From [Collinsella] massiliensis (GTDB lineage Bacteria; Actinomycetota; Coriobacteriia; Coriobacteriales; Coriobacteriaceae): a stretch of 43,816 nucleotides of DNA. A model generated the notes under the pieces. That model had not been told where the DNA came from and did no database searches. It saw only the letters and a list, made by a program, of their open reading frames with translations. Location: NCBI GenBank assembly GCA_000333815.1, contig CAPI01000101.1, positions 1 to 43,816 on the forward strand, given 5' to 3'. The position numbers and the translations under genes were made by a program. Shown here one piece after another: positions 15,039 through 23,960 of this stretch (position 1 is its first letter; each line of letters begins with the position of its first letter).

Positions 15039-16703
15039 CTACTCCCCCAGCTGGGCCCGCGCGAGATCGATGCGCCCCTGCGGCGCGATGGATAGCTCCT
15101 CGATGCGTTCCGAGCCCACGTAGGGCGCGCCTTGGAACAGGAGCGGGATGACGGGGCAATCGCGACCGATGGCGGCGTCCGCCTCCTGGAGCAGCGCGAT
15201 GCGGTTCGCCTCCTCGAGCGTGGTACGCGCCGTGGCGAGCAGCTCGTCCACGCGCTCGTCATGGTATCCCGAGACGTTCGTGGAGGAGGCGTTTCCCGAG
15301 AAGAAGAGCGGGAACAGCACGCCGTCCATCACGGGCGCGTCCGTCGCCCAATCCATGCGCACGAGGTCGAAGTCCCGCGCCGCGACGCGCTCGCGCAGCG
15401 TCTCGATGTCCACATCCTCGGGTTCGCAGGTCACGCCCACCTTCGCCAGGTTCTCCACGACCGCTTCGATGACCTCGCGATGCCCGCCGTCCGCGTTGTA
15501 CAGCAGGCGCACCGTGAGGCCGCGCGCATCATCCTCGAGCACGGGATACACGGCGTCGAGCAGCTCTTCCGCGCGGGCGGTGTCGTAAGCCGCGTACGGC
15601 CATGCAGCCTCACGGTAGCCCGCGATGGCGGGCGAGACCACGCCGTCGGCGGCGCGGCGCGTCTCGCGGTAGAGGGTGTCGGCGAGGTACGCGCGATCGA
15701 TGGCGAGTGAGAGCGCACGGCGCACGTCGGCGTTGCCGAGCGCTTGCCCCTGCACGTTGCAGGCCAGCATGCTCGTCGCCAAGCCGGTGCAGCATACGAA
15801 GTGGTCGTCGCCCGTCATGACGCTACCGTCCTCCACGCGCCCTAGGCTCGAGGCGGCGCCATGCGCGTCGCGCACCGGACAGCGGCACACGTCGACCTCG
15901 TCGGTCTGGAAGCGTTGGAACGCCTGCTCGACGTCCTCGGCGATCTCGAGGCGCACCGAGGCGAGCGTCGCGGGCTCGCCGGCATAGGCGTCGAAGCGCG
16001 CGAGCTCGATCTGCGCCGTCCCCGGCTCCCACGAGCCCGCCATCTGGAAGGGGCCGTTTCCCACCGGCTGGGCGGCGAACGACTCGGGGTCCTCATCGGC
16101 GAGCACGGGCACGGGGCCCAGCGCGGGATGCGCGAGGACATAGGGGAAATCCGCATAGGGCGTGCGCAGCGCGATGCTCAACGTGGCATCATCCGGGCAG
16201 CTCACGCCTGTGAGCTCGCGCGCGGCGCCCGCGCGCAGCTCGGCGTAGCCCTCGATCACGGAGAGCATGCTCGCAAGGCCCGAGGGCTCGGTCTCCTCCG
16301 ACGCCGCACTCGCGGGATTCACGATGCGCTCCCAGGCGCGCTTAAAGTCGGCGGAGGTCACGGTATCGCCGTTGTGGAACGTCGCCTGCCGCAGGTGGAA
16401 CGTGAACGTGCGCGCGTCGTCGGACACCTCGTAGCGATCCGCCGCGAGGCAGGTGAGCTCGCCCGTGGCGAAGTCGAAGGAGGTGAGGGAATCGAAGAGC
16501 TGCCAGACCACGGCGAGCGAGCTCGCATCGGTCGCGCCGCAGGGATCGATCGAACGGGGCGGCGCGATGCACACCGAGAGCGGCTGATCCGCCGCGACAT
16601 CTCCGCTGCCGGGATCCTCAGCAGTGATGCGCCCGCAAGCGGAGAGCGCCACGAGCGCAGCCGCGCCGAGCGCCCCACCGATGAACGTTCTGCGATCAAG
16701 CAT
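15039..16703 (-). CDS. ABC transporter substrate-binding lipoprotein (oligopeptide/dipeptide type)
   Basis: The 554-residue product belongs to the family 5 (OppA/DppA-like) solute-binding proteins. Residues 1-24 are a lipoprotein signal with LDRRTFIGG, a twin-arginine-like motif, and lipobox LSAC. Family landmarks follow: a DSLTSFDFATGE segment, FHLRQATFHNGDTVTSADFKRAWERIVNP, GNGPFQMAGSW and VRRALSLAIDRAYLADTLY. It would capture peptides outside the cell and hand them to an ABC permease, but no permease or ATPase gene lies beside it. The start is set at MLDRRTF, with an AAAGGG site upstream. It lies 65 nt downstream of secG on the same strand. Confidence 0.92.
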   Translation of the reverse strand: MLDRRTFIGGALGAAALVALSACGRITAEDPGSGDVAADQPLSVCIAPPRSIDPCGATDASSLAVVWQLFDSLTSFDFATGELTCLAADRYEVSDDARTFTFHLRQATFHNGDTVTSADFKRAWERIVNPASAASEETEPSGLASMLSVIEGYAELRAGAARELTGVSCPDDATLSIALRTPYADFPYVLAHPALGPVPVLADEDPESFAAQPVGNGPFQMAGSWEPGTAQIELARFDAYAGEPATLASVRLEIAEDVEQAFQRFQTDEVDVCRCPVRDAHGAASSLGRVEDGSVMTGDDHFVCCTGLATSMLACNVQGQALGNADVRRALSLAIDRAYLADTLYRETRRAADGVVSPAIAGYREAAWPYAAYDTARAEELLDAVYPVLEDDARGLTVRLLYNADGGHREVIEAVVENLAKVGVTCEPEDVDIETLRERVAARDFDLVRMDWATDAPVMDGVLFPLFFSGNASSTNVSGYHDERVDELLATARTTLEEANRIALLQEADAAIGRDCPVIPLLFQGAPYVGSERIEELSIAPQGRIDLARAQLGE

Positions 16704-16768
16704 CTCGCAGCCCTTTCCCCGACGGAGGGCAGCCCCCGCCGGCGCTCGATTGTAGCCGCGTCGGAACG

Positions 16769-17035
16769 CTAGATGACGTCCACGCCCACGATGCCGCCCT
16801 GCGGGAAGAAGAACATGCAGAGCACGACGCACACGGCGAAGACGATGGCGACGATGACCGTCAGGCGGTCGAGGTTGCGCTCCATGATGCCCGTGGCGGC
16901 GTTGGAGTTGTACAGGCTGCTCGCGATCATGTCCGAGATGCCCGTGCCCTTGCCGGAGTGCATGAGGACGAGCGCGATGAGAGCGAGCGTGGAGAGCGCC
17001 CACACGATGAAGATGAGAATCTGGAAGGGACCCAT
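16769..17035 (-). CDS. secG: Preprotein translocase subunit SecG
   Basis: An 88-residue two-helix membrane protein: helix 1 (residues 4-25, ILIFIVWALSTLALIALVLMH), then HSGKGTGISDMIASSLYNS with the typical SecG loop, and helix 2 (about 58-77) before a short tail. SecG assists SecYEG export of unfolded proteins. AGGAG lies 8 nt before the ATG. Position at the end of a gap-pgk-tpiA block is the usual actinobacterial place of secG; here a RAYT and a HAD gene separate them. Confidence 0.93.
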   Translation of the reverse strand: MGPFQILIFIVWALSTLALIALVLMHSGKGTGISDMIASSLYNSNAATGIMERNLDRLTVIVAIVFAVCVVLCMFFFPQGGIVGVDVI

Positions 17036-17186
17036 GGATTCAAGCTCCTGCTGATAGCCGTTAGGTGTAACGGACGGTATGGTACCACATCGGCTTGGCG
17101 AGCGCTCGCGAGGCAGGGTGGGCGTGGAGAAATCTACGCGTTCGAGGGGCGGCGCGCAGCGGCGGGGCAGCAGGGCGCGGCGCGCG

Positions 17187-17813
17187 CTACAGGACGGCCG
17201 CGATCGCTTCGGCGATGTCGTCGCCCCGATAGGCGTGCGTGGCTGCGCGCTCAGCTTCCTCGCTCGCGTTGAAGGCGACGGATGTCCCCACGAGCTCGAA
17301 GAGCGGTATATCCGATCGGCTGTCCCCGACCGCGATGCAGGCGCAAGGGTCGATCCCGCGGGCGGCGCAAAGCTCACGCGCATAGACGCACTTGCCCTCG
17401 CTCTCGAGCGCACGCGCCACCCCGCCCGTGCACACGCCGTCTGCGACCTCGAGCTCGGACCCCACGTAGCCGTCGAACCCATACTGCGCGCAGAGGAACT
17501 CCCCCACGACGCCCCAGGCAAGCGAGGCGATGTGCGCCTCCGCGCCCGCCGCGTGGACGGCCTCGACGGCGCGGCGCACGCCCTCGACGAGCGGCATGTC
17601 CTCGAGCAGGCCGAACAGCTCGTCCCGGCTGCGTCCGGCGTACCCCGCCGCGTCGATGCGGCACACCTCGTCGTTGTCGATCTCGCCGCGCGCGTAGGCA
17701 GCCTCTGCCTCCTCCATCGCGCGCCCGTGCCCGAGCAGGCCCGCCAGGTACGCCCCCGAGGTCACGCCCCGGGTGAGCGTCCCGTCGATGTCGAAGAACA
17801 CGATCCGCATCAT
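17187..17813 (-). CDS. HAD-IB family phosphatase (SerB-like)
   Basis: The 208-residue product has the HAD motifs in order: motif I FFDIDGTLTRG with the nucleophile Asp, motif II in AHIASLAWG (Ser), and motif IV GDSRSDIPLFE. The helical cap lies between motifs I and II, as in phosphoserine phosphatase-like HAD-IB enzymes. The substrate cannot be read from sequence. GAGGAGGGG lies just before the ATG pair (17813, 17810); the second has better spacing. The gene lies between secG and the RAYT, away from any serine-biosynthesis gene. Confidence 0.85.
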   Translation of the reverse strand: MMRIVFFDIDGTLTRGVTSGAYLAGLLGHGRAMEEAEAAYARGEIDNDEVCRIDAAGYAGRSRDELFGLLEDMPLVEGVRRAVEAVHAAGAEAHIASLAWGVVGEFLCAQYGFDGYVGSELEVADGVCTGGVARALESEGKCVYARELCAARGIDPCACIAVGDSRSDIPLFELVGTSVAFNASEEAERAATHAYRGDDIAEAIAAVL

Positions 17814-17825
17814 CTTCCCCTCCTC

Positions 17826-17861
17826 ATGGGTTGGTTGGGGACGTGTTCCTTCCAACCCATT
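17826..17861 (+). repeat. GGGTTG-type hairpin downstream of the RAYT gene
   Basis: ATGGGTTGG and CCAACCCAT arms surround the core GGGGACGTGTTC. It sits in the gap between the RAYT stop (17874) and the HAD start (17813), 12 nt from the transposase gene, in the opposite orientation to the two copies upstream of it. Confidence 0.85.
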
Positions 17862-17873
17862 CTCAGCCTATCG

Positions 17874-18629
17874 CTATGAATTCATGCACTTCGTCACGCG
17901 CGAAATGGTGTTATGGCCGACCCCCGTCAGCCGCTCCAGCTCCTTCACCGTGATGCCTGCCGCGCGAAGCGACCGCAGCGCCTCGTCCCGCCGCTCCCGC
18001 GGCAGCTTCTTCACGTCCGCGGGCTCGATGCCGCGCAATGCGCAGCGCGCCACCTCGAGGGCGTCCTCATCGGACACGCGTCTCGTTGTCCTGAAACAAT
18101 ACGACCCGAACCGTCCATCGCTGCAGAAGCGCAGGAACCCCTCCCTGCCGCCGACCATGTCGAGCACCATGGTCGTATCCACGACGCGCGCCTCACCCAG
18201 ATACTCTCGATAGCTGCTCCACGGATACGCATCAATGGAACCCATGCCCGCCTTGACGGGATTCTCGTGAATATAGCGAACCGCTTGGAGCAGCTGGGCA
18301 TCGCTCGCTATGGGAACGCTGGCGAAGCGGCCTTGGAACACGGCGCCCACATGGCCGGTCTTCTCGTTGAAACGACGCGCGTATGCCGTGGCGAGCGCGT
18401 GCATGAAATGGCTGAGTGCATGCTTCGGGTCATCGAGCAGCAGGTGAACATGGTTCCCCATGAGGCACCATGCGATGACCTTCACGTCCCCGGCCGCCGC
18501 CTTCTCCTTGAGCAGCTTCAAGAAGGTTCGCCGATCGGAATCGTCTTCAAAAATGATCTGCTTGCCATTGCCTCGGAGCATCACGTGGTACAAGCCGAAC
18601 TCCGAGTACTGTCTGGGTGGCCTTGGCAT
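17874..18629 (-). CDS. REP-associated tyrosine transposase (RAYT, Y1/IS200-like)
   Basis: The 251-residue product has the Y1 transposase fold: the LYHVMLRGNG start strand, the metal-binding HxH in MGNHVHLLL (H60, H62) and the catalytic Tyr in VRYIHENPVKAG (Y119), followed by the WSSYREYLG motif typical of RAYTs. The last 60 residues carry a helix-turn-helix-like stretch, RAAGITVKELERLTGVGHNTISRV. All catalytic residues are intact. GAGGAG lies 6 nt before the ATG. RAYTs cut and join single-stranded REP hairpins; hairpins flank this gene on both sides at 17826, 18767 and 18812. The gene breaks the gpmI-secG neighbourhood. Confidence 0.92.
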   Translation of the reverse strand: MPRPPRQYSEFGLYHVMLRGNGKQIIFEDDSDRRTFLKLLKEKAAAGDVKVIAWCLMGNHVHLLLDDPKHALSHFMHALATAYARRFNEKTGHVGAVFQGRFASVPIASDAQLLQAVRYIHENPVKAGMGSIDAYPWSSYREYLGEARVVDTTMVLDMVGGREGFLRFCSDGRFGSYCFRTTRRVSDEDALEVARCALRGIEPADVKKLPRERRDEALRSLRAAGITVKELERLTGVGHNTISRVTKCMNS

Positions 18630-18766
18630 AGACGGCTCCTCTCTCGCGACGACGCGGCGCTTGAAGCATCAAGCAAGTTGAGGAGCTTATAGAGTTTAGG
18701 GAATCAAAGCGTGCAGAGAGCCCTGGTTTCGGCAAATGGCGCGAACGGATTCGCGAGCGAAAAAAG

Positions 18767-18844
18767 GGGTTGAAAGGAACACGTCCCCAATCAACCCATC
18801 AAACGAAAAAAGGGGTTGGTTGGAACACGTCCCCAACCAACCCC
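18767..18844 (-). repeat. Two GGGTTG-type hairpins upstream of the RAYT gene
   Basis: Units at 18767-18797 and 18812-18844 both carry the core in reverse orientation (GAACACGTCCCC) between GGGTTG and CAACCC arms; the second has longer GGGGTTGGTTGG arms. They lie between the gpmI stop (18853) and the RAYT start, and face the copy at 17826. Confidence 0.88.
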
Positions 18845-18852
18845 TTGGCGAG

Positions 18853-20412
18853 CTACTCCTCGGTAGCGAGGATGCGGCCGGTCATCTCGGCGCTCGGCTC
18901 AAGGCCGGCGAGCGAGAGCAGGGTGGGCGCGATGTCGGACAGGCGCCCGTCCTCGATGCCGGTGAGCTTCGCCTTCGGATCGACCACGATGAGCGGCACG
19001 CGGTTGGTGGTGTGCGCCGTGAACGGGTGCTGTACGCCCTCGTCGTCCACGTCGTACATGTGATCCGCGTTGCCATGGTCGGCCGTGATGAGGGCGAAAC
19101 CGCCCTTCGCGAGAATCGCGGGGATGATCTTCGACAGACCATCGTCCACGGCCTCGACGGCCTTCACCGCGGCGTCGAACACGCCGGTGTGACCCACCAT
19201 GTCGCAGTTCGCGTAGTTCACGATGTAGAAGTCCGCGGCGTCGGACTCGATGGCCGCGAGCAGCTTCTCGGTGACCTCGGGCTCCGACATCTCGGGCTGC
19301 AGGTCGTACGTGGCGACCTTCGGCGAGGGAACGAGCACGCGCTCCTCCCCCTCCTTGGGCTCCTCCACGCCGCCGTTCAGGAAGAACGTCACGTGCGCGT
19401 ACTTCTCGGTCTCGGCCGTGTGCAGCTGCTTCAGGCCGTTCTGCGCAATGACGTCGGCGAGCACGTTCTCGGGGAAGGTCTTGGGGAAGGCCACCTCGAC
19501 GTTCTTGAACGTGTCGTCGTACTCCGTCATGGTGATGAAGTGCGAGAGCCTCGGGGCGACCTTGCGCTCGAAGCCGTCGAACCCGTCCTGGGTGAACGCG
19601 CGCGTCATCTCACGGGCGCGGTCGGGACGGAAGTTGAAGAACACCATGGCGTCGCCGTCGTGCACGCCCTCGTTATGGCAGGCGAAGGGCTCGACGAACT
19701 CGTCGCCGCGCGGGTCGCGCTCGTAGTAGGCGAGCACACCCTCGACCGGGTCGACGTCCGCGTCGCTCGGCAGCGTGATGACGTCGTAGGCGCGCTCGAC
19801 GCGCTCCCAGCGGTTGTCGCGGTCCATGGCCCAGTAGCGGCCGGACACGGTGGCGATGCGTGCATCGACACCCGTGTACTTGGAGAGCGCCTCGAGGTTC
19901 TCCTGAAGCGTCTTGAGGTAGCCGGCACCGGAGTGCGGGTCCACGTCGCGGCCGTCCATGAAGCAGTGGAAGCGGATGCGCTCCACGCCGTGCATGGCCG
20001 CGAGCACCGAGAGGACCTCGCCGTGGCGCTGCATGGAGTGCACGCCGCCGGGCGAGACGAGGCCGAGCAGGTGCACGGTCCCGCCGATGCGCGCCACGTC
20101 GGACATGGCGTGCGCGAGCGTGGGGTTCTCCTCGATGGAGCCATCGATGATGGCGTTGTTGATGCGGCTGAGCTCCTGGAACACGATGCGGCCGGCACCG
20201 ATGTTCAGGTGGCCGACCTCGGAGTTACCCATCTGGCCGGCCGGCAGGCCCACGTCCTCGCCCGACGCGCCGAGCGTCGTGTGCGGGTACTTCTCCCAGA
20301 GCTCGTCCAGGAAGGGCTTGTTGGCCTTGTAGACGGCGTTGTTGTCGCCCGCGGGGGCGAGGCCGAAGCCGTCCATGATCACCAGGAGCGCAGGAAGGTG
20401 ACGCTCAGCCAT
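18853..20412 (-). CDS. gpmI: 2,3-bisphosphoglycerate-independent phosphoglycerate mutase
   Basis: The 519-residue metalloenzyme interconverts 3- and 2-phosphoglycerate in glycolysis. It has the alkaline-phosphatase-like metal site at LVIMDGFGLAP, the catalytic serine in MGNSEVGHLNIGAGR, the RFHCFMDGRDVDPHSG stretch, and the late metal ligands in ITADHGNADHM. Length matches the family. It starts 2 nt after the tpiA stop with GGGGGAGTAGGG as ribosome binding site, so it is translationally coupled to tpiA and is the fourth glycolytic gene in a row. Confidence 0.96.
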   Translation of the reverse strand: MAERHLPALLVIMDGFGLAPAGDNNAVYKANKPFLDELWEKYPHTTLGASGEDVGLPAGQMGNSEVGHLNIGAGRIVFQELSRINNAIIDGSIEENPTLAHAMSDVARIGGTVHLLGLVSPGGVHSMQRHGEVLSVLAAMHGVERIRFHCFMDGRDVDPHSGAGYLKTLQENLEALSKYTGVDARIATVSGRYWAMDRDNRWERVERAYDVITLPSDADVDPVEGVLAYYERDPRGDEFVEPFACHNEGVHDGDAMVFFNFRPDRAREMTRAFTQDGFDGFERKVAPRLSHFITMTEYDDTFKNVEVAFPKTFPENVLADVIAQNGLKQLHTAETEKYAHVTFFLNGGVEEPKEGEERVLVPSPKVATYDLQPEMSEPEVTEKLLAAIESDAADFYIVNYANCDMVGHTGVFDAAVKAVEAVDDGLSKIIPAILAKGGFALITADHGNADHMYDVDDEGVQHPFTAHTTNRVPLIVVDPKAKLTGIEDGRLSDIAPTLLSLAGLEPSAEMTGRILATEE

Positions 20413-20414
20413 CC

Positions 20415-21188
20415 CTACTCCCCCGCCTTCTCGACCATCGCGGAGAAGCTATCGGCCTTGAGCGAGGCGCCGCCCACGAGCGCGCCGTCCACGTCCTCCT
20501 TGGCGAGGAAGCCGGCGATGTTCTCGGGCTTGGCGGAGCCGCCGTAGAGCACGCGGATGCCGTCGGCGATCTCCTGGCCGAAGATCTCGACGAGCGTGGC
20601 GCGGATGGCGCCGCAGACCTCCTGGGCGTCATCGGCCGTGGCGGTCTTGCCGGTGCCGATGGCCCAGATGGGCTCGTAGGCGATGACGAGCTCGTCGCCG
20701 CTCTTGATCTCCACACCCTCGAGGCCGGCCTTGATCTGGCCGGTCACGAACGCGACGTGCTCGCCCGCCTCGCGGGTCTCGAGGCTCTCGCCGCAGCAGA
20801 AGATCGGGACGATGCCGGCGGCGATGAGCGCCTTGGCCTTCTTGTTCTCGTCCGCGTCGGTCTCCTTGAAGTAGTCGCGGCGCTCGGAGTGGCCGATGAT
20901 GCAGTAGGTGCAGCCGGCGGACTTCAGCATCGCGCAGGAGGACTCGCCGGTGTAGGCGCCCTTCTCCTCCCAGTAGACGTTCTGGGCACCGAGCTTCACG
21001 GGCGCGGCCTGGATGCGGTCGTGCACGGTCGTAATGTCGATGGTCGGCGGGCAGACGACGACCTCGACGCCCGCGGGAACCTCGTTCAGGGCCTCGGCCA
21101 GCTCGTCGGCGAGCTTGGCGGCCTCGGCCACGTCGTTGTTCATCTTCCAGTTGCCCGCAATGAGGCGGGTGCGCTTACTCTGCGTCAT
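20415..21188 (-). CDS. tpiA: Triosephosphate isomerase
   Basis: The 257-residue enzyme interconverts dihydroxyacetone phosphate and glyceraldehyde 3-phosphate. It shows the N-terminal LIAGNWKMN with active-site Asn and Lys, the catalytic His in IIGHSERR, the catalytic Glu in AYEPIWAIGTGKTA, and the phosphate-binding loop in LYGGSAKP. The start MTQSKRTR lies inside the end of pgk, overlapping it by 14 nt, with GGAGG upstream. Confidence 0.97.
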   Translation of the reverse strand: MTQSKRTRLIAGNWKMNNDVAEAAKLADELAEALNEVPAGVEVVVCPPTIDITTVHDRIQAAPVKLGAQNVYWEEKGAYTGESSCAMLKSAGCTYCIIGHSERRDYFKETDADENKKAKALIAAGIVPIFCCGESLETREAGEHVAFVTGQIKAGLEGVEIKSGDELVIAYEPIWAIGTGKTATADDAQEVCGAIRATLVEIFGQEIADGIRVLYGGSAKPENIAGFLAKEDVDGALVGGASLKADSFSAMVEKAGE

Positions 21189-22371
21189 CGAGAGCCTCCA
21201 CTCCCGGCAGCGGCTTGCCCTCGACGAGCTGCATCGAGGCGCCACCGCCCGTAGAAATGAACGTCATCTTGTCGGCCAGGCCGAACTTGTTCACGGCCGC
21301 CACGGAGTCGCCGCCGCCGATCACGGAGTCGCAGTCCTGGTTGGCCGCGATGGCCTCGGCGATCGCCTTGGTGCCATGGGCGAACGTGTCCATCTCGAAC
21401 ACGCCGCACGGGCCGTTCCAGAACACGGTCTTGGCGCCGGCGATGGCATCGGCGAAGAGCTTCTCGGTCTCGGGGCCGATGTCGAGGCCCTGCCAGCCGT
21501 CCTCGATCTCGCCGGTCTTGGCGATCTTGGTGTTGGCGTCGTTCGAGAAGTCGTCGGCGACGACGTTGTCGACGGGGAGCAGGAAGGTCACGCCGTTCTT
21601 CTTGGCCTTGTCGAGCATCTCGAGCGCGCGGTCGCACCAGTCGTCCTCGCACAGGGAGTTGCCGATCTTGCCGCCCTGCGCCTTGGCGAAGGTGTAGGCC
21701 ATGCCGCCGCCCACGATGACGGTGTCGGCGGAGTCGAGCAGGCGGTCGATGACGCCGATCTTATCGGAAACCTTGGAGCCGCCGAGGATGGCCACGAACG
21801 GGCGCTTGGGGTCGCCGAAGAGGCCGGAGAGGGTCGAGACCTCCTTCTCGAGCAGGAAGCCGGCGACGGCGGGCAGGTACTCGGCGGGGCCCACGACGGA
21901 GCCCTGCGCGCGGTGCGCGGTGCCGAAGGCGTCGAGCACGAAGATGTCGGCGAGGTCGGCGAGCTTCTTGGCGATCTCGGGGTCGTTCTTCTTCTCGCGC
22001 TTGTCGAAGCGGACGTTCTCGAGGACGAGCACCTGGCCGGGCTCGAGCGCGGCGGCGGCAGCGGCGGCCTCGTCACCGTAGGTGTCGGGGACGAAGGTCA
22101 CGTCGAGGCCGGAGAGCTCGGCGAGCTTCTCGGCGACCGGCTTGAGCGAGAGCGCCGGCTCCGGGCCGTCGCCCTTCGGGCGGCCGAGGTGGCTCATGAG
22201 GATGACCTTGGCGTTGTGGTCGACGAGGTACTTGATGGTGGGGATGGCGGCCTCGATGCGGGTGGTGTCACCCACGACACCGTCGGCCACCGGCACGTTG
22301 AAGTCCACGCGCACGAGCACGCGCTTGCCGTCGACATCGATGTCGCGGATGGTCTTCTTGTTGAAAGCCAT
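21175..22371 (-). CDS. pgk: Phosphoglycerate kinase
   Basis: The 398-residue enzyme makes ATP from 1,3-bisphosphoglycerate. Family signatures are VLVRVDFNVPV near the N-terminus, ILMSHLGRPKG, the substrate-binding FDKREKKN region, and the nucleotide-binding FWNGPCGVFE and GGGDSVAAV. The start MAFNKKTI follows an AAAGGCAGGA site. It begins 167 nt after gap with two GC-rich hairpins in between (22411-22495). Confidence 0.97.
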   Translation of the reverse strand: MAFNKKTIRDIDVDGKRVLVRVDFNVPVADGVVGDTTRIEAAIPTIKYLVDHNAKVILMSHLGRPKGDGPEPALSLKPVAEKLAELSGLDVTFVPDTYGDEAAAAAAALEPGQVLVLENVRFDKREKKNDPEIAKKLADLADIFVLDAFGTAHRAQGSVVGPAEYLPAVAGFLLEKEVSTLSGLFGDPKRPFVAILGGSKVSDKIGVIDRLLDSADTVIVGGGMAYTFAKAQGGKIGNSLCEDDWCDRALEMLDKAKKNGVTFLLPVDNVVADDFSNDANTKIAKTGEIEDGWQGLDIGPETEKLFADAIAGAKTVFWNGPCGVFEMDTFAHGTKAIAEAIAANQDCDSVIGGGDSVAAVNKFGLADKMTFISTGGGASMQLVEGKPLPGVEALDDAE

Positions 22372-22410
22372 GTGATCCTGCCTTTCAGAAGAGATGGATA
22401 GGGGGATGCG

Positions 22411-22495
22411 GCCGGGCGCGACCCGGCCCGCGACGGCCCCGGGGAGCCCGCGCAAAGCAAGGGCGCGACCTGGGCTCACGCCCGAAGCCGCGCCC
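22411..22495 (-). other. Two GC-rich hairpins between gap and pgk
   Basis: GCCGGG/CCCGGC (22411-22416, 22422-22427) and GGGCGCG/CGCGCCC (22461-22467, 22489-22495) can form stems on either strand. Neither has a U-tract, so they are more likely RNA processing or stability elements that set gap and pgk levels apart than full terminators. Confidence 0.45.
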
Positions 22496-22537
22496 TGAGA
22501 CGCTACACCCTATGCGAGCACAGCGGAAGCCATGGAC

Positions 22538-23563
22538 TTACGCCACGAACTTCTCGAAGTACTTGATGGTGCGGACCATCTGGGAGGTGTAGGAGTTCTC
22601 GTTGTCGTACCAAGAGGTGACCTGGACGAGGCTCTGGCCGTTGCCCAGATCCTGGACCATGGTCTGGGTGGCGTCGAAGATCGAGCCGTGGGTCTCGCCG
22701 ATGATGTCGGTGGAGACGATGTCGTCGGTGTTGTAGGCGAAGGTCTCCGGGATGGTCTCGGCGTAGGCCTTCATGGCGGCGTTGACCTCGTCGACCGTCA
22801 CGACCTTGTCAACCACGGCGTAGAGGTTGGTGAGGGAGCCGGTCGGGGTGGGAACGCGCTGGGCGGCACCGATGAGCTTGCCGTTGAGCTCGGGGAGCAC
22901 GAGGCCGATGGCCTTGGCGGCACCGGTGGAGTTCGGCACGATGTTCTGCGCGCAGGTGCGGCTGCGGCGCTTGTTGCCCTTGCGCTGCGGGCCGTCGAGC
23001 GGCATCTGGTCGCCGGTGTAGGCGTGGATGGTGGTCATGATGCCGGACACGATGGGCGCGAAGTCGTTCAGACCCTTGGCCATCGGGGCGAGGCAGTTGG
23101 TGGTGCAGGACGCGGCGGAGATGATGTTGTCGTCGGCCGTGAGCTGCTCATGGTTCACGTTGTAGACGATGGTGGGCAGGTCGTTGCCGGCGGGAGCGGA
23201 GATGACGACCTTCTTGGCGCCAGCGTCGATGTGGGCCTGCGCCTTCTCCTTGGAGGTGTAGAAGCCGGTGCACTCGAGCACGACGTCGACGCCGAGCTCG
23301 CCCCAGGGGAGGTTACGCGCGTCGGGCTCCTTGTAGATGGTGATCTCCTTACCGTCAACGGTGATGGAGTTCTCACCAGCAGTGACCTCGTGGTCGCGGC
23401 TGTAGTTGCCCTGCGTGGAGTCGTACTTCAGCAGGTACGCGAGCATGTCCGGAGAGGTGAGGTCGTTGATGGCGACGATCTCGGAGCCCTCGTGACCGAA
23501 CATCTGGCGGAACGCGAGACGACCGATGCGGCCGAAGCCATTAATCGCAACCTTTACTGCCAT
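22538..23563 (-). CDS. gap: Type I glyceraldehyde-3-phosphate dehydrogenase
   Basis: The 341-residue NAD-dependent enzyme oxidises glyceraldehyde 3-phosphate to 1,3-bisphosphoglycerate. It has the Rossmann start [16 protein letters not shown], the catalytic Cys in [12 protein letters not shown], the AYTGDQ segment, and [14 protein letters not shown] near the C-terminus. The start MAVKVAING follows AAAGGAG by 6 nt; a longer in-frame start at 23635 lacks such a site. It is the first glycolytic gene after whiA and probably has its own promoter in the 395-nt gap. Confidence 0.97.
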   Translation of the reverse strand: MAVKVAINGFGRIGRLAFRQMFGHEGSEIVAINDLTSPDMLAYLLKYDSTQGNYSRDHEVTAGENSITVDGKEITIYKEPDARNLPWGELGVDVVLECTGFYTSKEKAQAHIDAGAKKVVISAPAGNDLPTIVYNVNHEQLTADDNIISAASCTTNCLAPMAKGLNDFAPIVSGIMTTIHAYTGDQMPLDGPQRKGNKRRSRTCAQNIVPNSTGAAKAIGLVLPELNGKLIGAAQRVPTPTGSLTNLYAVVDKVVTVDEVNAAMKAYAETIPETFAYNTDDIVSTDIIGETHGSIFDATQTMVQDLGNGQSLVQVTSWYDNENSYTSQMVRTIKYFEKFVA

Positions 23564-23711
23564 GTGTGTCTCCTTTCGTAGGGTCCGGCAGGCTCCTTGC
23601 CTACCGTTCAGACCCACAAACAAACCACTCACCAAATATACCTGTTTTTCTGAAGCCCATTCGCGTAAATACGGACTTTTTGACGAATCCCTTGCAGACG
23701 CGGGGTCCGGC

Positions 23712-23960
23712 GAGTCATTGGGGACGGGTTCATTTGACTCAGTGAGTCATTGGGGACGGGTTCATTTGACTCAGGGGGCAAATGTGAGTCAATGGGGACG
23801 GGCTCGATTGACTCAAGAGACCAATGAAAACGGCTTCGCCTTGCTTGATGAGTCAAACGAACCCGTCCCCAATGACTCCTCAGTCTTGATGAGTCAATTG
23901 AACCCGTCCCCAATGGCTCCTCAGCCTTGATGAGTCAAATGAACCCGTCCCCAATGACTC
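23712..23960. repeat. Array of six GAGTCA-type hairpins between gap and whiA
   Basis: Three units run forward (23712-23740, 23744-23772, 23786-23814) and three in reverse (23850-23878, 23891-23919, 23932-23960). Arms are GAGTCA/TGACTC around GGGGACGGGTTC or its complement; small changes (GGGCTC in unit 3, GGCTC arm in unit 5) show drift. The last unit overlaps the whiA stop codon (23959-23961). This accounts for most of the gene-free stretch 23564-23958; the rest is the AT-richer gap leader. Confidence 0.9.

Noticed and set aside
23712-23960. CRISPR array
   Set aside because: Units are self-complementary, occur in both orientations, and lack uniform spacers; no cas genes are in the window.
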